Below are positions 34,479-42,499 of a stretch of 64,000 nucleotides of DNA, one piece after another. The translations under genes were made by a program, and so were the position numbers. The notes beneath the pieces are model-generated. The model saw only the letters and a list, made by a program, of their open reading frames with translations. It did not search any database and was not told the DNA's origin. How positions within the stretch are numbered: the stretch's first letter is position 1; the number at the start of each line of letters is the position of its first letter. Source of the stretch: Acidobacteriota bacterium (GTDB lineage Bacteria; Acidobacteriota; Blastocatellia; Pyrinomonadales; Pyrinomonadaceae); NCBI GenBank assembly GCA_019639235.1, contig JAHBSG010000003.1:66446-130445 (forward strand), written 5' to 3'.

Positions 34479-35030
34479 TTAAGCCGCCGTTTCCTCTGTA
34501 AGCGGCGGTGCAGGTTCCCAATCGATCGGGATCTGCGTTACGCCGTGGAGGAAGTTGCTGATGGTCTTGTCACCGATGACGATCAGCACATCTACCAAGT
34601 GCGCCTCGGTGTATCCGGCCGCGAAGAATGCCTCGACCGCCTCGGGCGATGGCTTGCCTCGCTTATCCGTGGTTTCGCGAACGAAGCGGGCTAGTGCCCC
34701 GAGCTTTTCGTCAAAGCTAACGTCGCCTTTTCGGATATCGACGGTCTCCTTCTCGCTAAAGCCGTTCATTTTGCCGATCGCCGTGTGTGCCGCGAGGCAA
34801 TAGTCGCATTCGTTAACCTGGCTCACGACCAGATTTACGACCTCCCGCTCCTTTGCCCGGAGCGTACTTTTCCGGTTCTGCAGCGTCAGGTAATCGCCCA
34901 GTGCCGTTTCGTTATTCGCGTAGTACGCGTAAAGATTCGGCACGAAACCCACCATTCCCTGAAGCTTGTCAAAGATCGCCTGATTCGCTTCCGAAACCTC
35001 TTCCCTTGTCGGTACTTTGAACTGTGTCAT
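34479..35030 (-). CDS. carboxymuconolactone decarboxylase/AhpD-like protein
   Basis: A 183-residue AhpD-fold protein with the catalytic-type motif ECDYCLAAHTAIG (CxxC followed by His). Such proteins act as peroxidase-linked or alkylhydroperoxidase-like enzymes. ATG 35030 is preferred to the longer frame to 35150: GGGAG precedes it by about 8 nt, and the sequence upstream is not family-like. It ends 3 nt from the convergent Cys-less redoxin gene. Confidence 0.88.
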   Translation of the reverse strand: MTQFKVPTREEVSEANQAIFDKLQGMVGFVPNLYAYYANNETALGDYLTLQNRKSTLRAKEREVVNLVVSQVNECDYCLAAHTAIGKMNGFSEKETVDIRKGDVSFDEKLGALARFVRETTDKRGKPSPEAVEAFFAAGYTEAHLVDVLIVIGDKTISNFLHGVTQIPIDWEPAPPLTEETAA

Positions 35031-35353
35031 TAAATTACTCCCTATATGTTCGAACTCCTCGATCGCCACGTCCGGGAAAAGAACAATTCCCGTGGACGTT
35101 CCGATCGTTGCCTGGCGGAAATGGAATCCCGGCCTCTTCCAAGGCTCCATGTTTTAGACTCCGCCAAACCTACTCACAATCCCGCAATGGAATACTTTTA
35201 TTCCTGGCCGCAACGACGAGGGCCAACCGCTCTCGAAACGAGGTCATTGCCTATGCCCGTTTTGGTCACCCGCTTTTTTTTGGCCCGAGATTCTTGTATC
35301 CTAATCATTTGTAACATTTTATTATTCAGCATTGATTTAGATACGGAGATCAT
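35031..35353. other. 323-bp divergent intergenic region
   Basis: Separates the AhpD-like gene and sucB. A stem ACGTCC..GGGAA/TTCCC..GGACGT lies around 35068-35095. The part next to sucB is AT-rich (TTGTAACATTTTATTATTCAGC) and probably holds its promoter, but no consensus pair is convincing. No open frame in it resembles a protein. Confidence 0.5.
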
Positions 35354-37066
35354 ATGAGCGTAGAAGTTGTAATGCCGCAGATGGGCGAATCGATCACCGA
35401 GGGAACCGTCTCAAAGTGGTTGAAGCAGGTTGGCGACACGATCGAGAAGGATGAAGCGATCCTTGAGATCTCGACCGATAAGGTCGATGCCGAGGTGCCG
35501 AGCCCCGCGGCAGGCAAACTTCTGGAAATACGCCATAAGGAAGGCGAGACCGTTGAGGTTGGCACCGTGGTCGCCGTCATCGGAGCCGAGGGCGAAGCTC
35601 CGGCACCAAGTGCCCCGAAGCAGGAAGCTCCTGCGGCCGAGGCAGCACCGGCGGCTTCCGAAGAAATTCCGGCCCCGGCGATCATCGCTGATGCAGTTGC
35701 GGCAAGTTCAGCCGCCGCACCTCCGTCCGAAAGTGCCCCCGCAGGCGGCGACGCGACCGAGGTGGTGATGCCGCAGATGGGCGAATCGATCACCGAAGGC
35801 ACCGTCTCGAAATGGCTCAAAGCCGTAGGCGACACCATCGAAAAGGACGAGCCGCTGCTTGAGATCTCCACCGATAAGGTCGATGCCGAGGTTCCCTCGC
35901 CTGCAGCCGGAAAGCTTGTACAGATACTTGCTCAGGAAGGCGAAACGGTCGAGGTCGGCTCGGTCGTCGCCCTCGTCGGAAGCTCGGCCGGAGCCGCAGC
36001 GGTAGCTCCAAAACCGGCCGCGGAACCGGCAAGGTCCGAGCCCACTCCCGTCGCCGCACCGAAAGCCGAGGCCGCGACCGCCGGAGTTGCGATGCCCGCT
36101 TCGAACGGCCGTTCGGCAGATATCGACGAACTCCGCCGGACAAAATCGAGCCCGCTCGTCCGCAATATAGCTAAAGAACACGGCATCGACATCAGCCGCA
36201 TTCCCGGTTCGGGCATCAGCGGCCGCGTAACAAAACAGGACATTCTTTCCTTTATCGAGACCGGTGCCGCACTCCGGCCCGAGGACCTGCTCAAAAAAGG
36301 AGCCGCGGCTCCTTCGGCTGCTTCTAAGCCCGACTACACGCCCGCTCCGATCATTCAGGCCGCCGGCGACCGCGTTGAGAAAATGTCCGTGATGCGGAAG
36401 AAGATCGCCGAGCACATGACCTTCTCTAAGCAGACCTCGGCCCACGTCACCAGCGTCTTTGAGATCGACATGACGAACGTCGCCAAGTTCCGCGAGCGGA
36501 ACAAGGCCGAGTTCCAGTCGCGCTACGGCACCAAGCTGACCTACATGCCGTTCATCTTCCAGGGCGTAACGAACGCCATCCGGAAGATGCCGATCGTCAA
36601 CGCACAGGTCGATGGCGAGAACATCGTCTATAAAGGTGACATAAATCTCGGGATGGCCGTCGCGCTCGATTGGGGCCTGATCGTCCCGGTCATCAAAAAG
36701 GCTGATACGCTCTCGCTCTCCGGCCTCGCCCTTGCGGCAAACGACCTCGCCGACCGGGCACGTGCGAAAAAGCTCAACCCCGATGAGGTCACCGGCGGCA
36801 CCTTTACGATAACCAACCCCGGCGTTTTCGGCGGGCTTTACGGCACACCGATCATCAACCAGCCGCAGGTCGCCATTCTCTGCGTTGGTGCCATCGAGAA
36901 ACGTGCCAAGGTCCTGACAACGCCCGATGGCGACGACTACATCGCCGTCCGCCAGATGGCATACTTTGCCCTGACCTACGACCACCGAGTCGTGGACGGC
37001 GCCGACGGCGAACGCTTCCTCGCCGCCCTCAAGGAATACCTCGAAACTACCGATTTCGCCATCTAG
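35354..37066 (+). CDS. sucB: dihydrolipoamide succinyltransferase (E2) with two lipoyl domains
   Basis: A 570-residue E2 of a 2-oxoacid dehydrogenase complex, most like 2-oxoglutarate dehydrogenase E2. Two lipoyl domains carry STDKVDAE with lipoylated K43 and K175; they are near-copies (VVMPQMGESITEGTVSKWLK in both). An Ala/Pro linker leads to an E3-binding domain (VRNIAKEHGIDISRIPGSG), then the acyltransferase core ending in YDHRVVDGADGERFL, the catalytic HxxxD. Branched-chain-type E2s are a possible alternative, but MPQMGESITEG favours OdhB/SucB. SD GGAG precedes ATG 35354. Its E3 could be the lpdA product at 20.3 kb. Confidence 0.92.
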   Translation: MSVEVVMPQMGESITEGTVSKWLKQVGDTIEKDEAILEISTDKVDAEVPSPAAGKLLEIRHKEGETVEVGTVVAVIGAEGEAPAPSAPKQEAPAAEAAPAASEEIPAPAIIADAVAASSAAAPPSESAPAGGDATEVVMPQMGESITEGTVSKWLKAVGDTIEKDEPLLEISTDKVDAEVPSPAAGKLVQILAQEGETVEVGSVVALVGSSAGAAAVAPKPAAEPARSEPTPVAAPKAEAATAGVAMPASNGRSADIDELRRTKSSPLVRNIAKEHGIDISRIPGSGISGRVTKQDILSFIETGAALRPEDLLKKGAAAPSAASKPDYTPAPIIQAAGDRVEKMSVMRKKIAEHMTFSKQTSAHVTSVFEIDMTNVAKFRERNKAEFQSRYGTKLTYMPFIFQGVTNAIRKMPIVNAQVDGENIVYKGDINLGMAVALDWGLIVPVIKKADTLSLSGLALAANDLADRARAKKLNPDEVTGGTFTITNPGVFGGLYGTPIINQPQVAILCVGAIEKRAKVLTTPDGDDYIAVRQMAYFALTYDHRVVDGADGERFLAALKEYLETTDFAI

Positions 37067-37083
37067 ATCTTTCGCCAGTCAAT

Positions 37084-37125
37084 AAAAAGCCGGGCCCGGG
37101 GACACTTTCCCTGCCCGGCTTTTTT
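37084..37125 (+). terminator. intrinsic terminator after sucB
   Basis: AAAAAGCCGGGC pairs with GCCCGGCTTTTTT, giving an extended perfect stem with an 18-nt loop and a six-T tail, 18 nt after the sucB stop. Confidence 0.9.
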
Positions 37126-37144
37126 GCCGCTCGCAAAAATTTTC

Positions 37145-37172
37145 TTGACACTTAAGCGGGGGGGCGTACTAT
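37145..37172 (+). promoter_or_regulatory. strong sigma-70-type promoter
   Basis: TTGACA (37145-37150), a 16-nt spacer containing seven G residues in a row, and TACTAT (37167-37172). Transcription would start near 37180, about 345 nt before the lipase-fragment ATG, and would run through the long hairpin at 37301-37355. Confidence 0.6.
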
Positions 37173-37300
37173 GATTGACAAAAGTTAGTCAGGTAGTTGT
37201 TTGATGTCTTTCCCGCACTCCCAGCTTGTTTTCAACAATAGGCGTCTCCCAAGGCGTTCCGGCTCGGAGTGTCGGCAAAAAGGCGTTCAAACAATTTCGC

Positions 37301-37355
37301 AAAACAAGAAATGCCCTGAAGGTTACGGCAATAACCCTCAGGGCGTGCTTGTTTT
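37301..37355 (+). terminator. long hairpin in the lipase-gene leader (terminator, attenuator or sRNA end)
   Basis: GCCCTGAAGGTTA (37313-37325) pairs 12/13 with TAACCCTCAGGGC, the loop is CGGCAA, and the outer arms AAAACAAG and CTTGTTTT extend the stem. A T run follows. With the upstream promoter, this would give an RNA of about 175 nt. The rest of 37126-37524 contains no convincing gene; small open frames on either strand are shadows of the hairpin. Confidence 0.55.
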
Positions 37356-37524
37356 TAATCGTCTCTGCTGCATTGGAACAACAGATGCGTTTAACATCAG
37401 CAAACACATCTTAGCGTATATGCAGCGACAGACACAACCCATAACGTGGAGAAACAGATGCGGACATCGCTAACCGTTCCATTCGTTTACGCTTTCTTCT
37501 TTTGCTCGGAAAAGGAGAGAGAAA

Positions 37525-37740
37525 ATGAAATCGAGATGGATTCTGTTTTTCATTATTGTATGCGTCTTTGTCGTCAATGCGGTGTCGCAAAGCGAGCCGC
37601 GACGCTTTTATCGGCTCGATGTCGTCGAGCGGTCGTCACCAAGTTTGGAAGTGTTTGCAGCCCCGTCGATCAACGACTTTGGTGACGTGGGATTTGGCGT
37701 CCGGAGAACCCCGGGAGGCGGATCGGTGTTTCTTGGATAG
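37525..37740 (+). pseudogene. 5' fragment of the lipase/LCAT-like gene, ended by an in-frame amber codon
   Basis: ATG 37525 follows an excellent SD (AAGGAGAGAGAAA) and encodes a signal peptide (SRWILFFIIVCVFVVNAVSQ) plus the start of a repeat domain (SINDFGDVGFGVRRTPG). The frame stops at TAG 37738-37740 but continues in the same frame as the 1056-residue open frame starting at 37765, so the two are one interrupted gene. A single change such as TGG to TAG would explain it. The fragment alone, at 71 residues, is unlikely to be functional. Confidence 0.8.
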
Positions 37741-37764
37741 ATCGGACAACCGAGCGTTGACCTG

Positions 37765-40700
37765 ATGCCTGGCTTGAGCGGCAACTCGTCCAATTTCGTC
37801 GGCGGCCGAGTTCAAATGAACGATTCAAGGAAAGTGATACAGCACAGCTTCATCTCAGGGACGACGCCGGCACAGAACTTCCTTCGTCGGATCGAGGATG
37901 TTGGCACCTTTACGATCATCGCCGCAGCGAACGGTGCCGGCGGTTTCAACGATTTCGATCAGATATATGCGAGTTCGATCAGCATTAACAATCTTGGCAA
38001 CCCTGCGTATGTTACGAGGCTCGGTTCAAACACCACGATTCTTACGACAGGGGTGCGGCCAACTTTTGCCACATTACAGTTTCCATCAACAGGCGACTCG
38101 CTTAGGCCGATGATCAGCGATTGCGGCGACATTGTTGTTAGGGCGGGGGCGGGTCAAACAGACCCGATCGTTCTTTACTCTTACGATCTAACAGAGTCTC
38201 AGCTGATCGCCAGCACGGCTGATGGATTCTCTTCTCTTGGTCAAAGCCCTGCGATCAGCAACTTTTGCGAGGTCGTGACTTTTTACGGCGACCTTAATGC
38301 TGCAGGAGCGGAAACTCTCGGGACAAACCCGGGCCCAGGGATTTTTGCCTCGATCGAGATCGACAAAGAAAAGGGCACGCGCAGGATCGTCCGCCTGGCT
38401 GGAAGGCTGATCGAGGATATCTCGGCACCGGGCGGGAACGATGACGGTTGGTGCGATGCTGGCGAGACCTGCATACCCGGCGAGCTTGGCTTCACTTCCG
38501 GCGGTACACCGATCGTGTTTAACACGTTCGACCAACTTAACCGCGTCGCGGTTACTCATCAGGAGGTCGGAGCAAAGGGCATCGAGGACGACATCTTTGT
38601 GGTTTCGTTTCAAGGCGACCCGAACGTCGCGAGCGACAACCCAAACCGACCGTTCAGCAATCAATCGGGACTCTGGACAGTTACAACGCAGATCAAGAAC
38701 ATCGAGGGTGTCCTTCGCGAACGGCCGAATGTTCCGGTCCCGGTAGTGCAGGTCGGCGATGTGGTTGATGGCCGAACGGTAAACGCGATCAATGTTTACG
38801 ACCCTCTCGCTGGCGTTTTAACACCCGGCTCAACATCCCAAAGCCCCGGCGACCACCGCCTCGCCTTCCACCTCGCCACAAACAACGGCAACCTCATCGT
38901 TCGCGCGAAGCGGCAAGTTGAAGTTCCCGTCATTTTCATTCCGGGTGTTGCTGGGAGTGAACTCGCAGAATGCGTAGATGCATCCTGCTCTAGCTTTACT
39001 CGACGTTGGCCGGCTGGCATGAATGCAGCTAACTACCCTCATCTTTCCCTTGCGCCGGGACAGGCGGCGAACATTAAGGCATTAGACGCAGTTCGAAGGA
39101 TTGATATCCTTGGGTTCCCTGCGATGAAGGTGTACGAGAATATTCTAAACGAATTGACTACAGGCTCGGGAGGCCTGACGGAATATTTGGTTGAAAATAT
39201 CCCGGAACGCCGAACGGAGGCCGGTTGCGATCTAAGTCAGGCGGTGAAGCAGCCGAACCTCTTTATATTTGCTTACGATTGGCGAAAAAGTAATTCTGAA
39301 AATTCGGATCTGCTTCATCAATATGTTCAGTGTGTTCAGCGATTCTATCCTGAAACTGAAGTAGATATTGTCGCCCATAGTATGGGCGGGCTTCTGGCTC
39401 GAAACTATATTCTAGAGTATCCGCAAGACCATAATGTTCGAAAAATGGTCACTATCGGTTCTCCCTTTCTTGGGGCGCCTAAAGCGTTAAAAATTTTAGA
39501 GGACGGTAGCTTTCTCGAAGCATGGCAGAGTGGCTTTACAGCAATTCGAGGCTTACAACTAAACTCTGCTAATCGAATCTTCCGAGGTTTAGTACCCCAT
39601 TTCAAAGGTCCCCACGAATTATTGCCAAGCGAAAAATATCTCGAACTTGGAGGAAATCCGTTCGCCGAAAAGTTCGACTTTAACAATGACGGGGTAATTG
39701 ACGCGGAAGGCTACGACTATTTTGACCTTCGTAGCACATTTAACTCACGCTTTTCGACGCTTCCATACGAAACGAATCACGTGTTTCACGAGGGGGCTCA
39801 GGACGATTGGAGAAATGATTCGACAGGCGTTGAATACTTTCAGATATTCGGCAGGCAGCGAAAGAAGAACACTCCAGAGCAAATAGTGGCAAAGAAACGC
39901 CTTCTGCTTCCCGGAATTTCGCGTTCAACTGCAAAGTTCGAGGTAATTAAAGACTTCGGAGACAAAACCGTCCCGGTGCTCAGTGCTGAGCGAATCGGTA
40001 ACAACATAGATCTTAATGCACCTGGCGTAACACCTCAGAAATTCGAGCCGAGACTTGATCTTGGGGAAAGCGATAAGGATGTAGAGCACAACGGTCTGAC
40101 CTCGAATGTTCGAGTTTTACAGAGAGTTCTTGAGATCCTTGGGATTGCGACCCAATCAGCGGTTGGGAGTGCATCTCATCAGGGGAAGGAGGAAGAAATG
40201 TCACCAAATGGTACCGAACCCGAAGACGAAGCCAATTATTTGGTTATTGAAGGTGATGTCGAAAGATTGGTAATTGCCGACGATCTTGGTCGAACGAACA
40301 CCGAGATAAACGAAAACTTCGAATTAGCAATTCCCGATGTGAGTTATGATCCTGTGTATCTCGAAGGTGAGCCGAGCGGCTTCTATTCGCATGATTTGAC
40401 TCTCCCGATGGATCGCCAATATACGATCAAGTTTCGAACGGAGAATAGCGTGGTCAATGCTTTTTCTATCGAGTTGGTTCGAGGTGTAGGAAACATTTCG
40501 CCGAATTTGGCTATTCGATACATTGATCTTGTTCTTCCACCCAACGTCGAATGCTTGTTAACAGTTAACGCTCAGGGAATGGAAGATCTGCGTTACGATT
40601 CCGATGGTGACGGGACGTATGATGTCGTGGTTCCGGCGCATGTTCGGGTTACGGGAACGGCGGCACAGGATGTAACGGCTCCGGCGGTCGGTCTAAACTA

Positions 40701-40935
40701 CAGCAAGCGGAGCAGTCAGGGACGGACAATTACCATCAATGCAGCGGACAGCGAATCCGGCGTTCAGACGGTTTACTACCGAATCGGCGAAACCGGCCCG
40801 TATCAAATATACACCGGCACGTTCTTTCTCCATCTGCCGACGGCGAAGGTCGTCGAAGCGTTTGCCGACGACAATGTAGGCAACCGCTCAAGCCCGATCC
40901 GCGTTGTCGTCCCGGCCTGGAACGCGGCACCATAA
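37765..40935 (+). CDS. large secreted lipase/LCAT-like alpha/beta hydrolase (main part of the interrupted gene)
   Basis: A 1056-residue open frame continuing the fragment above. Residues 1-340 hold degenerate IN-x-x-G-x-V repeats (INNLGNPAY, ISDCGDIVV, ISNFCEVVT), possibly a propeller. An LCAT/PGAP1-like hydrolase follows: VPVIFIPGVAGSELAE oxyanion strand, nucleophile AHSMGGL with S539, FGDKTVPVLS with a candidate catalytic Asp, and DVEHNGLTSN with the His. A beta-rich C-terminal part (to WNAAP) ends it. ATG 37765 has no SD, so expression would need read-through or an intact upstream sequence. The 38.9-40.6 kb part is AT-richer than both ends. Substrate (phospholipid or ester) unknown. Confidence 0.75.
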   Translation: MPGLSGNSSNFVGGRVQMNDSRKVIQHSFISGTTPAQNFLRRIEDVGTFTIIAAANGAGGFNDFDQIYASSISINNLGNPAYVTRLGSNTTILTTGVRPTFATLQFPSTGDSLRPMISDCGDIVVRAGAGQTDPIVLYSYDLTESQLIASTADGFSSLGQSPAISNFCEVVTFYGDLNAAGAETLGTNPGPGIFASIEIDKEKGTRRIVRLAGRLIEDISAPGGNDDGWCDAGETCIPGELGFTSGGTPIVFNTFDQLNRVAVTHQEVGAKGIEDDIFVVSFQGDPNVASDNPNRPFSNQSGLWTVTTQIKNIEGVLRERPNVPVPVVQVGDVVDGRTVNAINVYDPLAGVLTPGSTSQSPGDHRLAFHLATNNGNLIVRAKRQVEVPVIFIPGVAGSELAECVDASCSSFTRRWPAGMNAANYPHLSLAPGQAANIKALDAVRRIDILGFPAMKVYENILNELTTGSGGLTEYLVENIPERRTEAGCDLSQAVKQPNLFIFAYDWRKSNSENSDLLHQYVQCVQRFYPETEVDIVAHSMGGLLARNYILEYPQDHNVRKMVTIGSPFLGAPKALKILEDGSFLEAWQSGFTAIRGLQLNSANRIFRGLVPHFKGPHELLPSEKYLELGGNPFAEKFDFNNDGVIDAEGYDYFDLRSTFNSRFSTLPYETNHVFHEGAQDDWRNDSTGVEYFQIFGRQRKKNTPEQIVAKKRLLLPGISRSTAKFEVIKDFGDKTVPVLSAERIGNNIDLNAPGVTPQKFEPRLDLGESDKDVEHNGLTSNVRVLQRVLEILGIATQSAVGSASHQGKEEEMSPNGTEPEDEANYLVIEGDVERLVIADDLGRTNTEINENFELAIPDVSYDPVYLEGEPSGFYSHDLTLPMDRQYTIKFRTENSVVNAFSIELVRGVGNISPNLAIRYIDLVLPPNVECLLTVNAQGMEDLRYDSDGDGTYDVVVPAHVRVTGTAAQDVTAPAVGLNYSKRSSQGRTITINAADSESGVQTVYYRIGETGPYQIYTGTFFLHLPTAKVVEAFADDNVGNRSSPIRVVVPAWNAAP

Positions 40936-41413
40936 CCGACGAATCCTCGAGACGTATGATCATTCGCTCAACGAATCACATATCTCTTAGCCTCCGTCCG
41001 GAGCGGCATGAATCACTGTAGATAGATTTATGCCGTTCCTATTGCTCCGTTAGCACCGTCCGCCTTCCGAAATACAAAAAAATCTCTCGACATTTTCGTA
41101 TTATTTCCATACACTTTGGTTAATGATTCGAATTGCCCGTTCACGGTGCTCGAATGCGTATTCTTTTGGAACACGGCGAAAGCTTTTATTTTCGCGTGTT
41201 TTGCCGCATCCCACTTCGATCTTCATGAGTTTTTCTTGCGTGGCACGCAATTTGTTTAGTATTTCAAACAGGCAGGCCCGGTGAGCCGTTTTCGTACGGT
41301 TCTGATATTGGGGGAATTTGGTCAGGGCACCAAAAGTATTGCAACCAAACGGTTTCGCCGGGCGTCTATTTCGGGCAGCTTATCGTCGAGGTAAGGCCTT
41401 TTGAGGAGAAAAG
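40936..41413. other. 478-bp intergenic region before the OmpA-like gene
   Basis: AT-rich compared with its surroundings; no open frame resembles a protein. It contains the hairpin at 41004-41035 and a perfect inverted repeat TTTGGT-CAGGGC-ACCAAA at 41317-41334, about 80 nt before the OmpA-like start, which may be an operator or promoter element for that gene. Confidence 0.5.
41004..41035 (+). terminator. hairpin downstream of the lipase-like gene
   Basis: CGGCATGAATC and GATTTATGCCG pair 10/11 around a 10-nt loop, 70 nt after the stop codon. The T tail is poor (TTCCTATT), so termination is likely but not certain. Confidence 0.45.
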
Positions 41414-42382
41414 ATGATTATGAAAAGAATATCGGCTTTGTTCATGGCACTTGCCATCGGTGTTGTTGGTGCGTTCGCACAGGACGCACAGCTTCGCAAT
41501 CTTGTTAACGGACAAAAATATGAGATCAAGGGCACGATAGTTTCGAAGGAAGATGACAATACGTTCATCGTCCGCGATACGGTCGGTGTCGATACGCGTG
41601 TTGTGGTCTCGCCGAATGCGAGCATTCGTGCAAATTCGTTTTTCGGTTCGGGCGATCGTTTCCCGGCCGCCTCGCTGGTCCGCGGGCTGAACCTTGAGGT
41701 CGAAGGCCGCGGCGATGCCAATGGCAGCCTTGCCGCCACCAAGATCCGCTTTGACAAGAGCAATCTGCAGACGGCCCAGTCGATCGATTCACGTGTGGCA
41801 CCGGCCGAGGAACGGCTTACCGCCGCCGAAGAGAACGCCAAGCGCGTCTCGGGCCAGATCGATGAGTTGATGGCCATCTCGAACGCCGCTCGTGGCGGTG
41901 CGAAGGCCGCTCAGGAAACCGCAGATGCAGCGGTTGCCGGCGTTAATGCCACCAACCAGCGCATCTCGGCCCTCGACGAATACGTCGTTCAGAGCACGGC
42001 AACGGTCAACTTCCGCGTCAACAGTGCTGTTCTTAGCCCCGAGGCAAAGCAGCAGCTTGACGAGGTTGCAGCCGCCGCCGCAACGCTCCGCGGCTACTAC
42101 ATCGAGGTTACCGGTTTCGCTTCGGCCGAGGGCAACGCTCGGGCAAACAAGGTCCTCAGCGATCGTCGTGCACAGGCAGTCAAGGACTACCTGATCATGA
42201 ACCACAACATTCCGCTCCGACGGATCGGTAATTCGTATGGCTACGGCGTCGCAAACCCGGTCGCGGACAACACGACCCGCGAAGGCCGCGAGGCTAATCG
42301 CCGAGTTGAGATCAAGCTGCTCGTCAGCCGCGGGCTGAACCAGAACGTTGAGGTTCGCTCGACCGCCGATGACGGCAACTAG
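41414..42382 (+). CDS. OmpA-family outer-membrane/peptidoglycan-binding protein
   Basis: A 322-residue exported protein. Signal peptide is cut near GAFAQ. An N-terminal OB-like beta region (KYEIKGTIVSKEDDNTFIVR) is followed by a coiled-coil stretch (AEERLTAAEENAKRVSGQID) and a C-terminal OmpA/MotB peptidoglycan-binding domain (VNFRVNSAVLSPEAKQQLDE, VTGFASAEGNARANKVLSDR RAQAV). It links the outer membrane to peptidoglycan. ATG 41414 has SD GAGGAG 5 nt away; ATG 41420 is the alternative. Confidence 0.88.
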   Translation: MIMKRISALFMALAIGVVGAFAQDAQLRNLVNGQKYEIKGTIVSKEDDNTFIVRDTVGVDTRVVVSPNASIRANSFFGSGDRFPAASLVRGLNLEVEGRGDANGSLAATKIRFDKSNLQTAQSIDSRVAPAEERLTAAEENAKRVSGQIDELMAISNAARGGAKAAQETADAAVAGVNATNQRISALDEYVVQSTATVNFRVNSAVLSPEAKQQLDEVAAAAATLRGYYIEVTGFASAEGNARANKVLSDRRAQAVKDYLIMNHNIPLRRIGNSYGYGVANPVADNTTREGREANRRVEIKLLVSRGLNQNVEVRSTADDGN

Positions 42383-42415
42383 TTGACGCCCCGGGGTTCG
42401 ATTCTTCGATTCAGC

Positions 42416-42462
42416 GAAGGGCAGTGTTTGCCGAGCAAACATCCGGCATTTCACTGCCCTTC
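42416..42462 (+). terminator. nested hairpin after the OmpA-like gene
   Basis: GAAGGGCAGTG and CACTGCCCTTC form a perfect 11-bp outer stem. Inside it, TGTTTGC-CGA-GCAAACA forms a second perfect stem. There is no T run, so it may be a Rho-aided terminator, an mRNA-stabilising structure or a protein-binding site. Confidence 0.55.
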
Positions 42463-42499
42463 TCCATAAACACTTTCTCTCCCGAGGTGTTCCTTCGCT

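Noticed and set aside
35708-36985. A 425-codon open frame antisense to sucB
   Set aside because: Shadow of the lipoyl/linker coding region; composition follows from the sense codons and no domain is recognisable.
37189-37473. Small open frames on both strands in the lipase leader (about 60-90 codons)
   Set aside because: They read across a long inverted repeat, so both strands give similar short frames. None has a good ribosome site or a recognisable sequence; the region is better explained as promoter plus structured leader.
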